From Vitellaria paradoxa (lineage: Eukaryota > Streptophyta > Magnoliopsida > Ericales > Sapotaceae): 64,000 nucleotides of DNA. A program made the position numbers and the translations under genes. Location: NCBI GenBank assembly GCA_019916065.1, contig CM034239.1:47939812-48003811 (forward strand). Reading direction: 5' to 3'. Each line of letters begins with the position of its first letter. The first letter of the stretch is position 1. The notes beneath the pieces were generated by a model, which was not told where the DNA came from, searched no databases, and saw only the letters and a program-made list of their open reading frames with translations. Below, in pieces: positions 11,185-24,298 of this stretch.

Positions 11185-12160
11185 CACAAAATCATATAAC
11201 GTAATGAGCAGCATCCCAGGTAACTATGCTATCAACTACACAGTTTAAAACAAGCTCGCAAGGACCAACTAGCAGAGCAGTGAAGCTACAAATCATGCAA
11301 GTAACAGAAATAACAATTTGGTTTTCCCTCATAATTTCCTCTGCTAATGTAATTTTAGGCCCTTTCTCTTGGGTTTTTTTTTTTGGGGGGGGGGGGGGAC
11401 CTAAGGTACGTGCATTAGTTGAGGTGCAGCAAGATTGCAAATGCCAAATTTTTTAAAAGGATCAATTGCATGGCTTCTGCATGTAACCATCCTATAGAAA
11501 CCAGCTGTTGATTCTACCTTCAGTTTGTTAGGTAAGGAAATAGAACATGATGAAACCGGGGGGAAGAAAGAAACAGTCTTAATACCATCATGTACCAGAA
11601 ACAGTCTTAATACCATCATGTACCACTCACCTTTCACAAATGTAGAAGTGAAATCAAAAGATATGAATCTAACAGAAGATATAATAAACATATGCGATGC
11701 AAAAGAAACTGACACTTTCATAAACGTACATCTGCTAGAGTACAAACTTGCGGTATCAAAATGGTTCATATAAAAAGACATCCAATTCCAGAAAATATAC
11801 AAAGCAGAGCACCCCAATGCAAAAATAGACAAAAGTTTTACATGAACATTTTTCAACAAGCAGATATCCTGCCTTTCAGATTCATCCTTCATAAGACTCT
11901 ACACCACATACTTCTTTTCTTCCATGTCTCTGACCCACACCAAAACCAAATTTTGCGGTAACCACCACCTCAAGCTATCCACTCCAGCTATGATCAAGGA
12001 TGACACAAGAACAAAGGGAAGAAATATAGAAATTCCCCGAATGAAAATTTAGAATTTTAAGGCCCAAATTAAATTCACTCACTTACCTACTAACACAACA
12101 AATCAATGTACATAACCAAGGATTTTAATGAGAGATGAATAAATGAGATGGCGGAACTCA
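10290..12160. other. Patellin downstream region, no gene recognised
   Basis: Mostly absent from copy A except for short matches, for example near 11,560. It contains a poly(A) run (11,157-11,184), a T-run joined to a G-run (about 11,379-11,398) and a perfect 28-bp tandem duplication (11570-11597 and 11598-11625). The 163-aa minus-strand frame at 11,401-11,892 has no recognisable domain and is probably chance. Confidence 0.55.
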
Positions 12161-12209
12161 CACTGCCCATTAGAAGTCAAATCAAAAGCACAAGTAATGT
12201 TCATGTTCT

Positions 12210-13242
12210 TCAATTGCAGAAAGGTTTGACCTTGAACCTGTAAACAAGCTTCTTCCTTTTTGAGGTAAAGTTGTCAATAGTGAGTACAATCTTACCAAGC
12301 TCACTGATTTTGAAGCTGGTACACACCACTGGTTCATCAGTTGGGGCCATCTTCTTTAGCTTTTCTATGACCACTGTATATGCGCCTTCTTCATTAGGCA
12401 CGTATTCAGCACTATAGCTCACTTCCCAGCCAACCACCCGCAGCTCCCAAACAATAATACATTTCTGCAGGTAATTTGTCCCAGATTATTAATAGTAAGT
12501 AACAAACAATCTTTCTATTACTACAGAGAATTCGTGCTAATTACAAGCATATCAGCCACAAAGAAAATCACAGGCAACCACATAGCAATTGCATGACATG
12601 TAAAACTGGACCTCATTTACTAGGATCTCCACAGCTTGCTTTGTTGCAGGTTTAATAGTAATCTCAGTGGCTGGATCATCAATGCTAAATTCAGGATTGC
12701 AATCACAGGAATCTACACTTAGGCCACCATACTGAATCGGCACTTGTTCTGATGATATGTATCTGTTTCACCAATCGAAAACAAAACCAATTTAATCCAA
12801 ACAGAGGTAGCAAAGGACTTGCTATAACTAGGTTTTCACAACGAACAAAACAGAAATCTTCACTCACTTGAAAAGGGTTTCCGCAGTTTTGGATGGACCA
12901 GCAAACACAAACTTGCTTTTGGTCCTCTGGGTCAAGAACGGATTGATCATCGTATAAAAAGCCAGATACCACCAAGGAACATTGATGAACACCTTAGGAA
13001 GTAAAAACCAACAGGATATTTTTACATCAACAGAAGCAATTTGATTCGAACCAATGAACTAAACGCGGAAATGGGTGAAATTGGAAATGAAATCACAAAG
13101 CATTCCGCCATTCAACATTACAGACCAATACTGATTGATGCTGGGTAATTATACCTGTTTGGCAACAAACTCAGGGTAATTGTCCTGAAGCAATTGTAAA
13201 GCCTGTCTGGTGGCTAGTCTTAGCTCCCTCTTGCCTGGCCCC

Positions 13243-13274
<32 letters not shown>

Positions 13275-14234
13275 AGTACAAATACCACCAGGGCTGAAAT
13301 CAAGTTTCCTAATGCTCCTCTCGAGGAACTGAATCCGCCATCGCAAGAACTTAGTTCTCTTCTCCTCATCTGCAAAGGTTTTCTGGTACAATTCTTTGTT
13401 CTGAAACTCGCCATACACATTGTAACAGACAGGGTGACCTTCCTTGTCGAAACCGTGCATGAACACAACCTTTTCGAGATCGTCTCCGAGGTCCTCGTTG
13501 ATCAGAGCATCAATGTTGAACTCTTTTCTCCACCTGATTGTGTTCCTGAGCATTACAAAGGCGTCCTTCACCTTGAAGTCTCTGGCTCTCAAGAACTTCA
13601 ATAGAATCACATCGCTTCGATCGTCCTTAAGCAGCGGCACACCCCAAATAGAAACCTCCGCCAGTGCAGAAGTGATACCAGTCCCTTTCCCTAACACTTC
13701 CGCAACATCCGTTGATCCGGCGGCCGGGGCTGCGGCTGATTCAGGTGGCTTTTCTTGGGTTTTGGGTTCCTGGGTCGATGCTATTTCCTTAACGACATCC
13801 GATTCTGCGGTGGGGGTTTCAATTTCTGGAGGTGGTGGAGTATCTGAAGTGGGTTCGGCGGTCACGGCCGCTGCTGCTGACGGCGGCGGCGTTTCTTTCT
13901 CTTCAGTTTTCAGCTCCGCTGCTTTAACGGGTACTGCTGCTGGTGCTGGGGATGTGAACTCTTGCTTGTTCAGTGCTTCCTGGACAATCAGCCGTAGTTC
14001 TTCAAGTGCTTTCCTCTCGAAATCCGAGAGATCAGCCACTCTATTGCTTTCTTCCTTGAACGAGATCAAGGATTCAGGGACTTTTTTTTGTGGCTCGACC
14101 GGCTCTGGTTTCTCAGATTCAATTACTTCTACTAGCGAAGGCTCAGGTTTCGCAGGTGGGTCGGGCTCGGACACCGCTAGCGGTGTCTCTTTCTCCATCA
14201 CCGTCGCAAGCACTTGTTCGGAAGTTTCGGCCAT
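12210..14234 (-). CDS. Patellin (SEC14/CRAL-TRIO plus GOLD domain protein), four exons, intact
   Basis: Exons on the minus strand are 14234-13155, 12992-12868, 12762-12612 and 12464-12210; all introns are GT-AG and the joined frame is 536 aa. Patellins are peripheral membrane proteins that bind phosphoinositides and act in cell-plate formation and membrane trafficking. Residues 1-190 are an acidic, Pro/Glu/Ala-rich N-terminal region, as is usual in patellins. The conserved IWGVPLL stretch at about 196-202 opens the CRAL-TRIO N part (LLKFLRAR follows). The SEC14 lipid-binding fold runs to about 430 (DLKN, NYPEF, INVPWWY, FAGPSKTAETLF). The GOLD domain fills about 436-530 (VWELRVVGWEVSYSAEYVP) and the protein ends FKVKPFCN. 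The start is the first Met of the frame, in MAETSEQ. The length fits the family (about 490-670 aa). A degraded tandem copy lies 9-10 kb to the left. Patellin-3-like is the nearest match from memory; the exact subfamily is not certain. Confidence 0.93.
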
Positions 14235-14399
14235 TTTTGCGGCGAACTCAAGACAAAGAACAGTCGATGGAGCAGCGGAGATAATTAGGGGAAATTTAAG
14301 CTTTTTGAAATACCCTCTGAAGGCAAAAGTGAAGATTCGAAAAGGTGAGGACTTTCTCTCTTTCTAGACAGAGTCACGGCGTAACAGAGGCAATGGAGA

Positions 14400-15369
14400 G
14401 AGAATCTCAATTCTCAAGTACCAGAACGAATCCTAGGCTATGCACAGAAATTGTCAAAACGCTCGCGGCTGGTCTGAATGATCCCATTTGGAAAAAGCAA
14501 TGGAAAAATTATGGGAAAAACTTCTCTTCTACCCACTTAGTTGAGTGCATGTTTAGAGTTTTAAATTTTGGTATAAATATGTAAAAGGATAACGATTAAT
14601 TGAGGGGGAAAAAAATTTATTTTTTAATTAATTACAAAAGCTCTGTTTAATTTGATATAAATCTATAAAAATATATAAAAATTTTTAAAAGTTATTCATT
14701 TTTTACCTCACTATACGAGAACCCAGCTCACTTTTTATCATTACAAACAAATCCTAAATTAATTATTAAAATGTTAACTTTTTTATTTAAAAAATAAAAA
14801 ATTAATAAACAAAAAATTTAACTTTTTTGTTAATTTGGTATTTTTATTCTTAAAAATTTATAAAAAATTTAAAATGTAAAAGGGTAAATTTAGTCATCTT
14901 AAAAAAAAAGTCAAAAAATTTATAGTTATAAGATGAACTACTAGATTTTTTTCCCCCCCAAATACACTCTCAATAAATTTTAAAATTATTAAGTACAAGT
15001 ATGTTCTTGGCATTAAGTGAAAAAACAAAGTTAATAAAAGTTAAAAAAAATTGATAAAAAATTTGTAAAAATAAAGAAAATTGAAAAAAATTAGAAATTT
15101 TTGGTATTGAGAAAATTTTAAAAATTTAATAAAACATTAAAGAAAGTTCAAAATTATTGGTCAAATTTGGCAAATCAAACATACACTTAATAGACGTCCA
15201 ATTTTTTACTATCTTAATTTTAAAAATATTACAAAATTACTATTTGGATGAATTTGGCAGCATAATTCTTCCTTTTGTTAAAATTTCACCAAAAGCTACA
15301 AATCGAGGTGGGCTATCCAGGTCAGTCGAACCTGGGCCAGCCTGGCTTGTGTTTTTTTTTTTTTTTTTA
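14400..15369. other. AT-rich patellin upstream flank, no gene
   Basis: Matches copy A 3,440-4,640 in patches. No coding sequence recognised. Confidence 0.55.
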
Positions 15370-17244
15370 TAAATTACACCTAAACCCCCAAACATTAAGC
15401 TAATTATAATGATCTATCTTAATCATTTGAATCTTACACTTATCTCTCCTATTCCTAATGCTTATAACATGTAGACTCACTCTATTAGTTTTTTCCCTAA
15501 TGCCGTTAGTGTTACAATAAAATGATATAAATGCCTTGATAAGTTCAAATGACTGAGAAATGTTTCTGTAATTAGCTTAATTTTTGGGGGAGATTTCTAT
15601 AATTTAGCCTAATTATATTTTTTACCCAAATAATTCACTAAAGTATATTTCATATTAATTTAATTATATTTTATTTTATTTTATAAATAATTTAATAAAA
15701 TATATTTTATATTAATTTAGTTAATTTATTATAATTAATTTTATCATTAATTATAAATTACTAATTAATATATTTTATTATTAATTAATTAATTATATTC
15801 TATTAAATTATGAAATTAATTAAATTACAAATTATTAAATAATATATTTTATTATTTATTAAGTCATTTAATTAATTACAATTAATTAATTTTATTTAAC
15901 AGATTATAATTTAGTTAAATTAATTAATTAATAATTTAGTTATCTTATTTTTTTAGTAAAAATACTTTTATTTTAATGAAATAGTTAAATAAAATAAATA
16001 ATTTTTAAATGACACAACAAAAATGGATAATATGCTTAAAGAAAAAAAATTATGTAAGAAAAAAAATGACATTAAAAATACTTTTTTTTCTTTTTCTGCG
16101 TAAGTTGTCATTATTTTGAAAAAAAAAATTAATAAATATATTTTTAATATATTTATTTTTAATTTTTAGATTTGCTTGAACTAATTTTTGCAATTTCAAG
16201 TGATAGATCAATCAAGTGCATTGTTATATAATACATGAAAAAAATAAAAAATATCAATAAAAATAATATAAACAGATTATAGATCTATTATTTAAAAATA
16301 TTTAAATTATTAAAATATTTTATAATTTCAAAATATTTTAAAATAAAACTAGCATGACAGTATTAAGTTCTTCAATTTAATGACTCAAAAACTAGTTCAA
16401 GTAAATTCAAAAATTAAAAACTAAGTATATAAGAATATATTTATCAAATTAATTTTTATTTTTTCAAAAAAATGCCAACTTACAAAAAAAAACAAAAATT
16501 AAAAATATTTTTACTATCATTTTTTTTGTCATCGATTTTTTTTATTTTAACACCTTATCCATTTTTACTGTATTATATTAAAATTGTTTATTTTATTTAA
16601 CTATTTTATTAAAATAAAAATATTTTAATAAATAATATAACTAAATATTAATTAATAAATTTAATTAATTAAATTATAATATGTTAAATAAAATTAGTTA
16701 ATTGTAATTTATTAATTAAATTAATTAATAATTAATAAAAATATATTATTTAAAAATTAGTAATTTAATTAATTTCATAATTTAATAGAATACATCTATT
16801 TAATTAATTAATATTTAATAAAATATATAAGTTAATAATTAATAATCTAATTAAGTTAATGAACGATAAAATTAATTAAAATAATTTAACAACGCTAATA
16901 TAAAATATATTTTATTAAATTATTTATAATATATAATATAATTAAATTACTATGAAATATATTTTAGTAAATTATTTGGGTAAAATAATATAATTAAGTT
17001 AAATTACATAAACCTTTCTTGAATATTAAACTAATTACAGAAATATCTCTTAGTCGTTTGGACTTACCAAGAGCATTCATATCATTTTATTGTAATACCC
17101 TAATGGCGTTAGGAGAAAAATTAATGGATGGAGCTTAAGTGTTATAAATTTAGGAAATAGGGGAGGTAAGTGTAAGATTCTTATGGTTGCGGTAGATCAT
17201 TATAATTAATCTAATATTTAGAATATCTAGGTGTAATTTACCCC
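15370..17244. mobile_element. Giant palindromic (foldback) element, about 1.9 kb
   Basis: The ends are inverted copies starting taaattacaccta. Pairing can be followed through nearly the whole element: taatgccgttag at 15,500 with ctaatggcgtta at 17,100; aagttgtcatt at 16,105 with its complement near 16,520. The centre is at about 16,310. It sits in copy B between a T-run and ttttttttagaggttggg, while copy A (about 4,640) lacks it. No protein-coding frame was seen; the interior is over 85% A/T by eye. Confidence 0.8.
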
Positions 17245-17259
17245 TTTTTTTTAGAGGTT

Positions 17260-18360
17260 GGGATTAAATATGTAGCCAATGCCATATTAAATTATTTGAT
17301 GACCTAAGGTCAAAGAAAAATTCGGGCCCACAAAAATTTTATATATTTTTAAAAAATTTGCACATATTAATATTTTGAATTTGTACTGTGCTTAAAAATT
17401 TTGACCTAAATAATTTCTTATAAATGTGGATAACGTGCTTAAATATTAAAAAATTAAAATAAAATAAAATTTTAATAAAAATATATATATAATAAATAAA
17501 TAAATATCAAAATAAAAAATAATTCATCTATTTATTATTAAACTAAACCTAAATTACTCAATAAAAATATCTCACACGCTTGTGAATTTTATTATGAGAG
17601 AAAAAAAATGAAAAGAAAATAAAATCTAAAAATCTTCCCATTCTTATATACCCAAACTTGGAGATAAATGAAGAAAATATAATATTTCATTAATGAATTT
17701 TCAGAATACATATTCACAGATGTACTTAAGATCTATAATTAGTTAGCGTAAACATATAATTTTTAAGTGAGTAGAGCAAAATTAAAAAAAAATTTAAATA
17801 AAAAATACAATTTTATAAATAAGTATGAGCAAAATTATATAAGACACAAGTGCAATTTTTTAGAGAGCGACTATTGTCGTTGGAAATCGCGTAATTATAT
17901 TTATTCCTCAAACAAAGAGTTAAAATATATATATATATATATATATATGCATTTTAAGAATATAATAGTAAAATATTTACATACACTTCCTTTAATTTTC
18001 ACACCTTCCCGAATGATAAATAAAAAAAATTATTATAATCTCTCTCTCCCAATCTCTCAAACATATATATAAAATATTATTATTTTTCTTGCTTCGTTAT
18101 TAATATTTTATTTTTATTTTATGTTATCTCTTAAAGTGTTAAGGGTCTGTTTGGTTTAAAGAAAAGAGTAAAAAGAAAGAGAGAGAGAGAGAGAGAGAAT
18201 TTTTTTTTTATTTCGCTTTCAATTGTTTGATTTAGATTGATTGTTTTACTTAAAATGAAAAAAAGAATTTATAAAAATAATTTAACATATATTTAATATA
18301 GCTTAAGAAAAAAAAGCTAGTAGCTCACCTTCTGCCTACTAATTTTTTACTTTTTTTATA
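17260..18360. other. AT-rich duplicated flank, no gene
   Basis: Parallel to copy A 4,640-6,220 without the two MITEs. It includes (TA)n at about 17,926-17,948 and (AG)n at 18,178-18,200. Confidence 0.6.
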
Positions 18361-18660
18361 GGGGGCGTTTGGAGAAAAATATTTTAGCAAAAAATCACCA
18401 GTTTTTAGTTCTTGATTGTTTGGCAAATTACCAAATTTTGCTACTTTTCTGTTTAGTAACAATAATTTTTGAATTTAAAATTTATTAAAATTTGTTAAAA
18501 ATTATTAAAAATTTACTAAAAATTAGAAAAAAATTAACAAAAATTTTAACAAACACTCAAAAATTATTAAAAATTGTTACTTGATTTACCAAATACTCCA
18601 AAAAATACAATTCGCAACTTTTAGTAAAAATACAAAAAATTGTACTTTCAAATGTCCTTT
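18361..18660. mobile_element. Probable foldback MITE
   Basis: The left end reads gcgtttggagaaaaat and the right part has accaaatactccaaaaaat; the interior is a set of aaaatttattaaaa repeats. Boundaries are approximate. Confidence 0.4.
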
Positions 18661-18807
18661 AAAATTATTAAATTTACTATATTTTATTTTAAACTCTTTT
18701 TAAACCCCAAATTGTAAAAATATTAAATTAACAAAAAGTTAAAAACTTATCCACTAAAAATTTAATTTTTTTTCCTTTCTCAGATAGAAAAAGAATAAAA
18801 AGTAAGG

Positions 18808-19135
18808 TGGCATTTGGTTTATTTTTCTATTTTCTGTTTTCTGTTTTCATTTTATGTTTTAAAAATCTCAAAATAAAGAAACACAAATTCTTTATTTTCG
18901 TTATTTTGAAATTTTTCTTATTTTGGATTAAAAGCACTTAAAACGATTTTTTGTCATTTTTCATTTTATGTGTAAGTATATTTTCTATTTTCGAAAATAA
19001 ATTTTAAAAACACAAGTAACCAAATACGTTTTGAACTTTTTTTCTTATTTTCAAATGCGTAAAACAGAAAATGAGTTCAAAGTAAAAAATAAAAAATAAA
19101 AATAAAAAACAAAACCAAGTGAGCCCCTAATTTTT
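18808..19135. mobile_element. MITE with ~25-bp imperfect terminal inverted repeats
   Basis: The left end is ggtggcatttggttta; the right end reads, as reverse complement, ggggctcacttggtttt. The inside is rich in ttttctgtttt / aaaacagaaaa. No coding sequence. The boundary is uncertain by a few bases. Confidence 0.6.
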
Positions 19136-19144
19136 TAGTAACTT

Positions 19145-19322
19145 TACGATGGGTGTATTTAGAGTTGTATAAAAGTATATAAAATAAAATAAAATTATAA
19201 AAATAAATGTCTCGTAATTTATGTTATAAATAAAAAATTTAAATTTTATTATTTCATAAATTATATTTATAAAAATTTATAAGATTTTATTTTATTTTGT
19301 TGACATGTAAACGGAGACTATA
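19145..19322. repeat. Short foldback repeat related to 30,195-30,370
   Basis: A palindrome-like block around ataaaattataaaaataa and its complement, bounded by ggtgtatttagagttgta and gacatgtaaacggag. A diverged relative is at 30,195-30,370 (tatgtttggagtt ... aactctaaacacac). Confidence 0.4.
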
Positions 19323-19546
19323 TCTTCCCAAATTCTACCCATATTTCCCTTCCGCAAAATCCAAACTGGCTGTAAACGAAGCTTAAAAACTCATTTTATA
19401 GAGACGGCTGCATAATAGACCCCCGAAAAAGCCGAAAGAACCCGCGCCCGGTAAGCTAGAAAACGGAGGACGAGGGACAAAAGACCCGATTTAAGATAAT
19501 AGAGGGGAATAGACAATCTCTTCAGAAGATAACGGAAGGAAAAGAA

Positions 19547-22500
19547 ATGGGTGAAAACAAGCAGGTTTCTTCCCCGCAGTTCAATCTGGACGCAAAGTGG
19601 GATGCCTGTCTCGATTTGGGTCTCCGCCGATTCGTTTACTCCACCATCGCCGGTGCCGTCGGCGGTCTCCTTCTCTTCAGTATGTTTCCCCCCCTTTCAA
19701 GGCCCCTCTGTTTGTCTCCGGAGAAAAAATGGCTATAAAATTAATACCCCTTTCCGTATAGTTTAGTTTATGAGAAAACCCTTGGATTTAATAGATAACC
19801 CACAGATTCTGAGAAGTTATATTTGTTTATTTTTCTACAATTACTTGTATGCCAGAGAGTGCCTTGTCCAATGATTGTTTAAGGGATTGATTGTTCTTTG
19901 ATATTCTGTGGATTTGATTCATTGTATCAACTGAATTTTTGTTTGAATATCAAGTCTATGAAGTAGCACAATACCCACTTAATTGGGAGCCAGAATTTTT
20001 TGTGACAATGATTGATTGATCATTCTCCAAGCATTTCTCATCAGTGAGCTCACTGCTGAGGTTTTTCCCTTCATATGTGAGGCACTGTATAGCTTGGGAT
20101 TTAGGTCCAACCACTGTCTTTTAAGTTTTTGATGATTTGGTTTGGAGAGAAGGGCGAGTGGAAATGGAAGGAATGTATACAGAAACTAATTTGGGTTTCC
20201 TTTATCATTTTTCCTTTAGTTTCTCAAACTCAAATGTCAAACACGTGAGGGGAGAAAATTTTTATTCTCTCTTATTTTCCATTTCCCTTTCACTCCAAAC
20301 CACATAGAGTATAAAGGTGATCTGATCTCACAATTGTGGGAATTGGTAACAATTTTGCTGATTTTTGTCCCATATGCAGTTCAATCATCTAATGAGATTG
20401 ACAACTAATTGGTTACTTCAGTTGTTCCCAAAGAATTTTGTGCTGGTGGATGGTACCTAATACCAGCAATATTGGCCCCATCATTCACATCATTTACCTT
20501 TTTATTTTTATTTTTTCCCCCATTTCTTCTACTTCATGATTTATTTGCTGAATTTTATTAACAATAAGGGCGTCCTTTAGTTTTAGGGACATTTTATTGA
20601 AATGATATTGTGTATTGGAGTACTCTGTGCATTCTTGTTGTGTGAAGGCATATGGCGTTTTTCCATGATGAAGTTACCACCTAGTTGTTCTTGCATTTTC
20701 AGTTAGCCGACTATCTTAGCTCATCATGTTTATCTTTTTATAATACCTACGCTTCATTTTGCAACTGGCTAAAATAAGCAACTTTTGGCTGCTTTTGTTA
20801 TTAAATAAAGGGTAAATTACCTTGACTGCCCTGATGTTATTGACATGGGAGACAATGATCTCATCATTTTGCTAATTACACTGTTCCCCACTTTTAAGAT
20901 TAACGGATTTCCCCTCTTGAAGTTAGACTTCCATAAGTCAACTAACAATTTTTGGTAAGTCAGACTATGAAGTTATAAAATTCCTAATTTACCCTTCATA
21001 ATACTATTTAAAAAATTAAATAATACGTAGTTAAATAATTAGAAAAAATTTCATCTTCCTCAAGCAAAGCATTGCCACCACAATTCCTTGTAACCACTTC
21101 ATTCCTCAGCCGTATTCTTCCATCATCACTTTGCCACCAGGCCCACCACCTTCTTAGCCTTCCCACTACCTATGCACCAACCGACGCACATTTTCCGACC
21201 TAGCTAACATAACCCCATCACCACTGTCATAGCTCATACACCGTTCAGCATTACTTTTCTCTTAGCTTTCTCTATGATGGTCACTAGTAGATGCTCAATA
21301 ATATCCATCAATCACCATCCTCAGCCAAACCCTTGAGGCAACCTAGTCAATCCCATCTCAATGATGCAATTGTTGCTGGTAATGGCATTGATTATTGCTG
21401 GTGATTGTGGTGATTGTAGGTGTGTTATGCCTTGTAAAGAAGTAGGAGATTTTTTTTTTGTTCCCCTGTTACATCTGGTGGTCTGTAGTGAAAGTTGAGC
21501 TTGTTTGGCACTGGGGGACCCTAAGATTGTTCTACCACTTATTGTGATATTTGTGAATTAGGCTTTCTATTAGGTTTTATTACTTGCCACACTGCTAGTG
21601 ATGCTAAAGTTTCGCCTTCCTTCGACAAGAATATGAACCAGTGACCAGGTCGTCTTCTACTGGTGTTGTGTCAACAGTGATAGCAAATTTTGCAATGGGT
21701 ATGATAATGTCAACAAAACCTATATTTGGCTGCACTCCTGGTTAAGGAATCAAGTTTGTCTTTGCCAAGTCAAATTATTAAAAAAAAAAAAAGGAGGGAA
21801 AACAACAACAACAGAAAGCAGCGAAAAAGGATGCTAGTTAATGGCATTTTAGTTTAATTTGTTTGGTTGTCTCTTGCCAATTTCATGCCAACTGCAGTTC
21901 TGAGAAATTTTTGTGCATTAAATTGATGCCTTGATGGGTTTACTGTGGTTTGTCATCTCAGGAAGTCCTGTGACACGCTGGGCATCAGTAGCTTTTGGTG
22001 CTGGAGTGGGTATTGGATCTGCCTGTACAGATTGCTCTTACAAGTTTGATCAATCTCCTGCAAAGCTGCCCTCCCCTAAGATTTTGGACAGTCCCACTTC
22101 TCTGGTACATCTCATGTTCTTAACTTTCTTTATGTCTATCTAACCATTATCTCTAGAAACAAAAAGTTTATTTTTGTTCCTTAATTGTATGGTTAATTTA
22201 AGCAAATCAATTATACTCATTTAGCCATGCCAAATTTTTGGATGTGCTGTTTCAATGTTGCTTTCCACGTGACACTTTTTTTCTTTCCATGCAACAGTTT
22301 CATGATCGGTTTTACTGTTTTCCTTTCGTTTGATATGTGGTTGTTGGTTTTTCAAATGTGGTTTTCCATTTCATCTTCTTTATGAGTAAAGTGATGCCTT
22401 CTCTTTTTATATGTAAGATGACCTTTTTTGCATTTCGCTGTTATATATATTTTCCACGTGCTTCACAGCAATGTCATTTATAATTTTTTTTGTTTTTTGT

Positions 22501-24298
22501 TTTTGTTTTTGTGAGTTGTTTTTTTTTTTTGGGGGGGGGGGGTGTGTGCGCGCTGCTTTTTGGCACTGAGCATATATGTTTAGAGTAAGCCCAATACTTG
22601 AAATCCCTGAATCTGTTGCATCATTATAAAAGTTGCTGGCAAAGGACGATAAAAGACATTATTTGTTTCAAAATCTTCTTGTGAATTCATGTCTTCTTTT
22701 GGAAATGAATAAAGAGGGTTATGTAATCTGACCCTTTTGATGTGAAAAGTTTACGTGAAAAGAGCTTGTTAAATTCTAAATTTTACTCCATTGTTTGAAA
22801 TAAATCGTAAAAATAAAATGACTTATCAAAGAAAAAAATATGTTGTAAAAGTAAAATGAGCTATGCAGGAAACTCAAATTTTTAAAGCATTGTGAACATG
22901 CCATTATTAGAAGGTTCTAATAAGTGGGGAATCTAGGAGATATGGGAGGGTAAAAGAACATGGGTGAGATTGGTTAAGAAAAATATTTTTTTTGGGGGAA
23001 ATTAAATTTCAAAAACCAAAAGAATAAGCATATACACAAGGAGCATACCCCAGTTAAATCACCAAAAGAATAAGCATATACACAAGGAGCATACCCCAGT
23101 TAAATCACAAGGATTGAGATTATCTCGTTGGAGAGAAGAGCCATACAAACTTAGTATCACTTATGATCACAATGCATCTTCAAGCCTAGCCAAAATTGTA
23201 CAAGTTGATTGTACATCAGGCAGTCGACTAAGAGTTGACTGCAGGCACCAAAAACTTTTATAGCTATCAAGAACAACAATAAACACCTTTGGCGGGAAAC
23301 AGGCCTATAACCATCAACCCAATAGCTACATAAAGGCATCATTCCATGACAGGATTGTTGCTAAATAGAGTTTGGTAGATTCCATGCCTTCTGCAGCCAC
23401 CTGTTTTTCTCATTATCCACTTACTTGTTTTGCTGCATAAAATTTTTGCTTAGACATTTTAAAAACTGTTGTACAATTTATGTATTATACTTTTATATAT
23501 TTGAAAATTTCTTTTGTTTCTTTCCTTCCTTCTATATGATAAAGACAAAAGCTGCCAAGAAAACTCCATCCAAGGATTTGTCCTTCCACGTTTTCCGCAA
23601 AGAACGAGAAAATGACCCTTCTAAATATTTTTGGTTTAGCTCAGTAAATAGGAAAATGAATTTCACAAAGCTCCACTGGTACTCTCAATTCCAATTTCTA
23701 GAGTGTATTGTGATACCTGAAAGGTCTTCAGTATGTGCAGACATCTTAATTGACATTACTGTTCATAAATTTCTTGAATCGTTAAGATTGGTTGAGTTTT
23801 AGTTGTAAATTATGGAATTGAGCTGGTCTACTCTGAAATTTTTTGAATTAGAGGTTATGCGTTTTTAAATTATTATTTTAACTACTTACGTTGGGGGGGG
23901 GGGGGGAAGTTGTTGATAGTTTGCTTCCTGTGCTATTAGACCCAACAATTTCGTTTTGCAATTATATTTTTGTGAACACGGCCCTACACACCAAATCAAA
24001 CCTTGGTGGGTGGGAGTTTGGGGATATAAAAACAACTACGATTACTTATCAGAATAAAAACACACAATCATGGTAAAGGTACAATTGTGAAATTTGGGGC
24101 CTTGTATTTAGCTGTATCACCTGTCAGCCAGTTACAATATGTGGACACTTGTGGTCTCTCTCTGTCTCTCTCGGAAGTACAAATATATTTCAGAAGTATG
24201 AAGCTTTTTTGTTTTTGTACAAATATATTTCAGAAGTATGAAGCTTTTTTGTTTGTTTTTTTTTTTTGGGTTATTGTTTCCAGGATAGACAGGATTGA
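19547..24298 (+). CDS. MIC10: MICOS subunit MIC10 family protein, three exons
   Basis: Exons 19547-19679, 21962-22104 and 24284-24298, all GT-AG, give about 96 aa. MIC10 is a small inner-mitochondrial-membrane protein that forms oligomers and bends cristae junctions. The family signature is clear: FNLDAKWDACLDLGLRRF, then a first membrane segment (STIAGAVGGLLLF), a short basic loop (RSPVTRW) and a second membrane segment with the GxGxGxG motif (GAGVGIG) needed for oligomerisation. The C-terminal tail (SPAKLPSPKILDSPTSL) is plant-like. The start is the first Met of the frame. The third exon is tiny (GAT AGA CAG GAT TGA) and less certain; if the second donor is not used, translation runs to 22,143. 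Both introns exceed 2 kb. Confidence 0.88.
19680..21961 (+). other. MIC10 intron 1
   Basis: Begins GTATGT and ends CTCAG. 20,815-21,780 differs in composition and may be an old insertion: it begins gggtaaattacc, has a C-rich middle and ends near an A-run, but no matching inverted end was found. No gene seen. Confidence 0.6.
22105..24283 (+). other. MIC10 intron 2 with two perfect tandem duplications
   Basis: Holds two perfect 46-bp units (23015-23060, 23061-23106) and two 40-bp units (24177-24216, 24217-24256), plus T-to-G homopolymer junctions near 22,530 and a G-run at 23,893. No other gene recognised; the 125-aa frame at 23,425-23,802 matches nothing known to me. Confidence 0.6.

Larger units (their letters stand above)
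9609..19380. repeat. Segmental duplication, copy B
   Basis: Partner of copy A. It is longer because it holds a SINE (9,641-9,811), about 1.9 kb at 10,290-12,160 that copy A mostly lacks, and a 1.9-kb palindromic element (15,370-17,244). It contains the intact patellin gene. Confidence 0.8.

Noticed and set aside
11401..11892. 163-aa minus-strand ORF downstream of patellin
   Set aside because: No domain, unusual composition, interrupted by a tandem duplication; likely chance.
13444..14367. 307-aa plus-strand ORF
   Set aside because: Antisense shadow of patellin exon 1; the Ser/Gly-rich translation follows from the Pro/Glu/Ala codons on the other strand.
23425..23802. 125-aa ORF in MIC10 intron 2
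   Set aside because: No family recognised, no splice or start context, lies within an intron.
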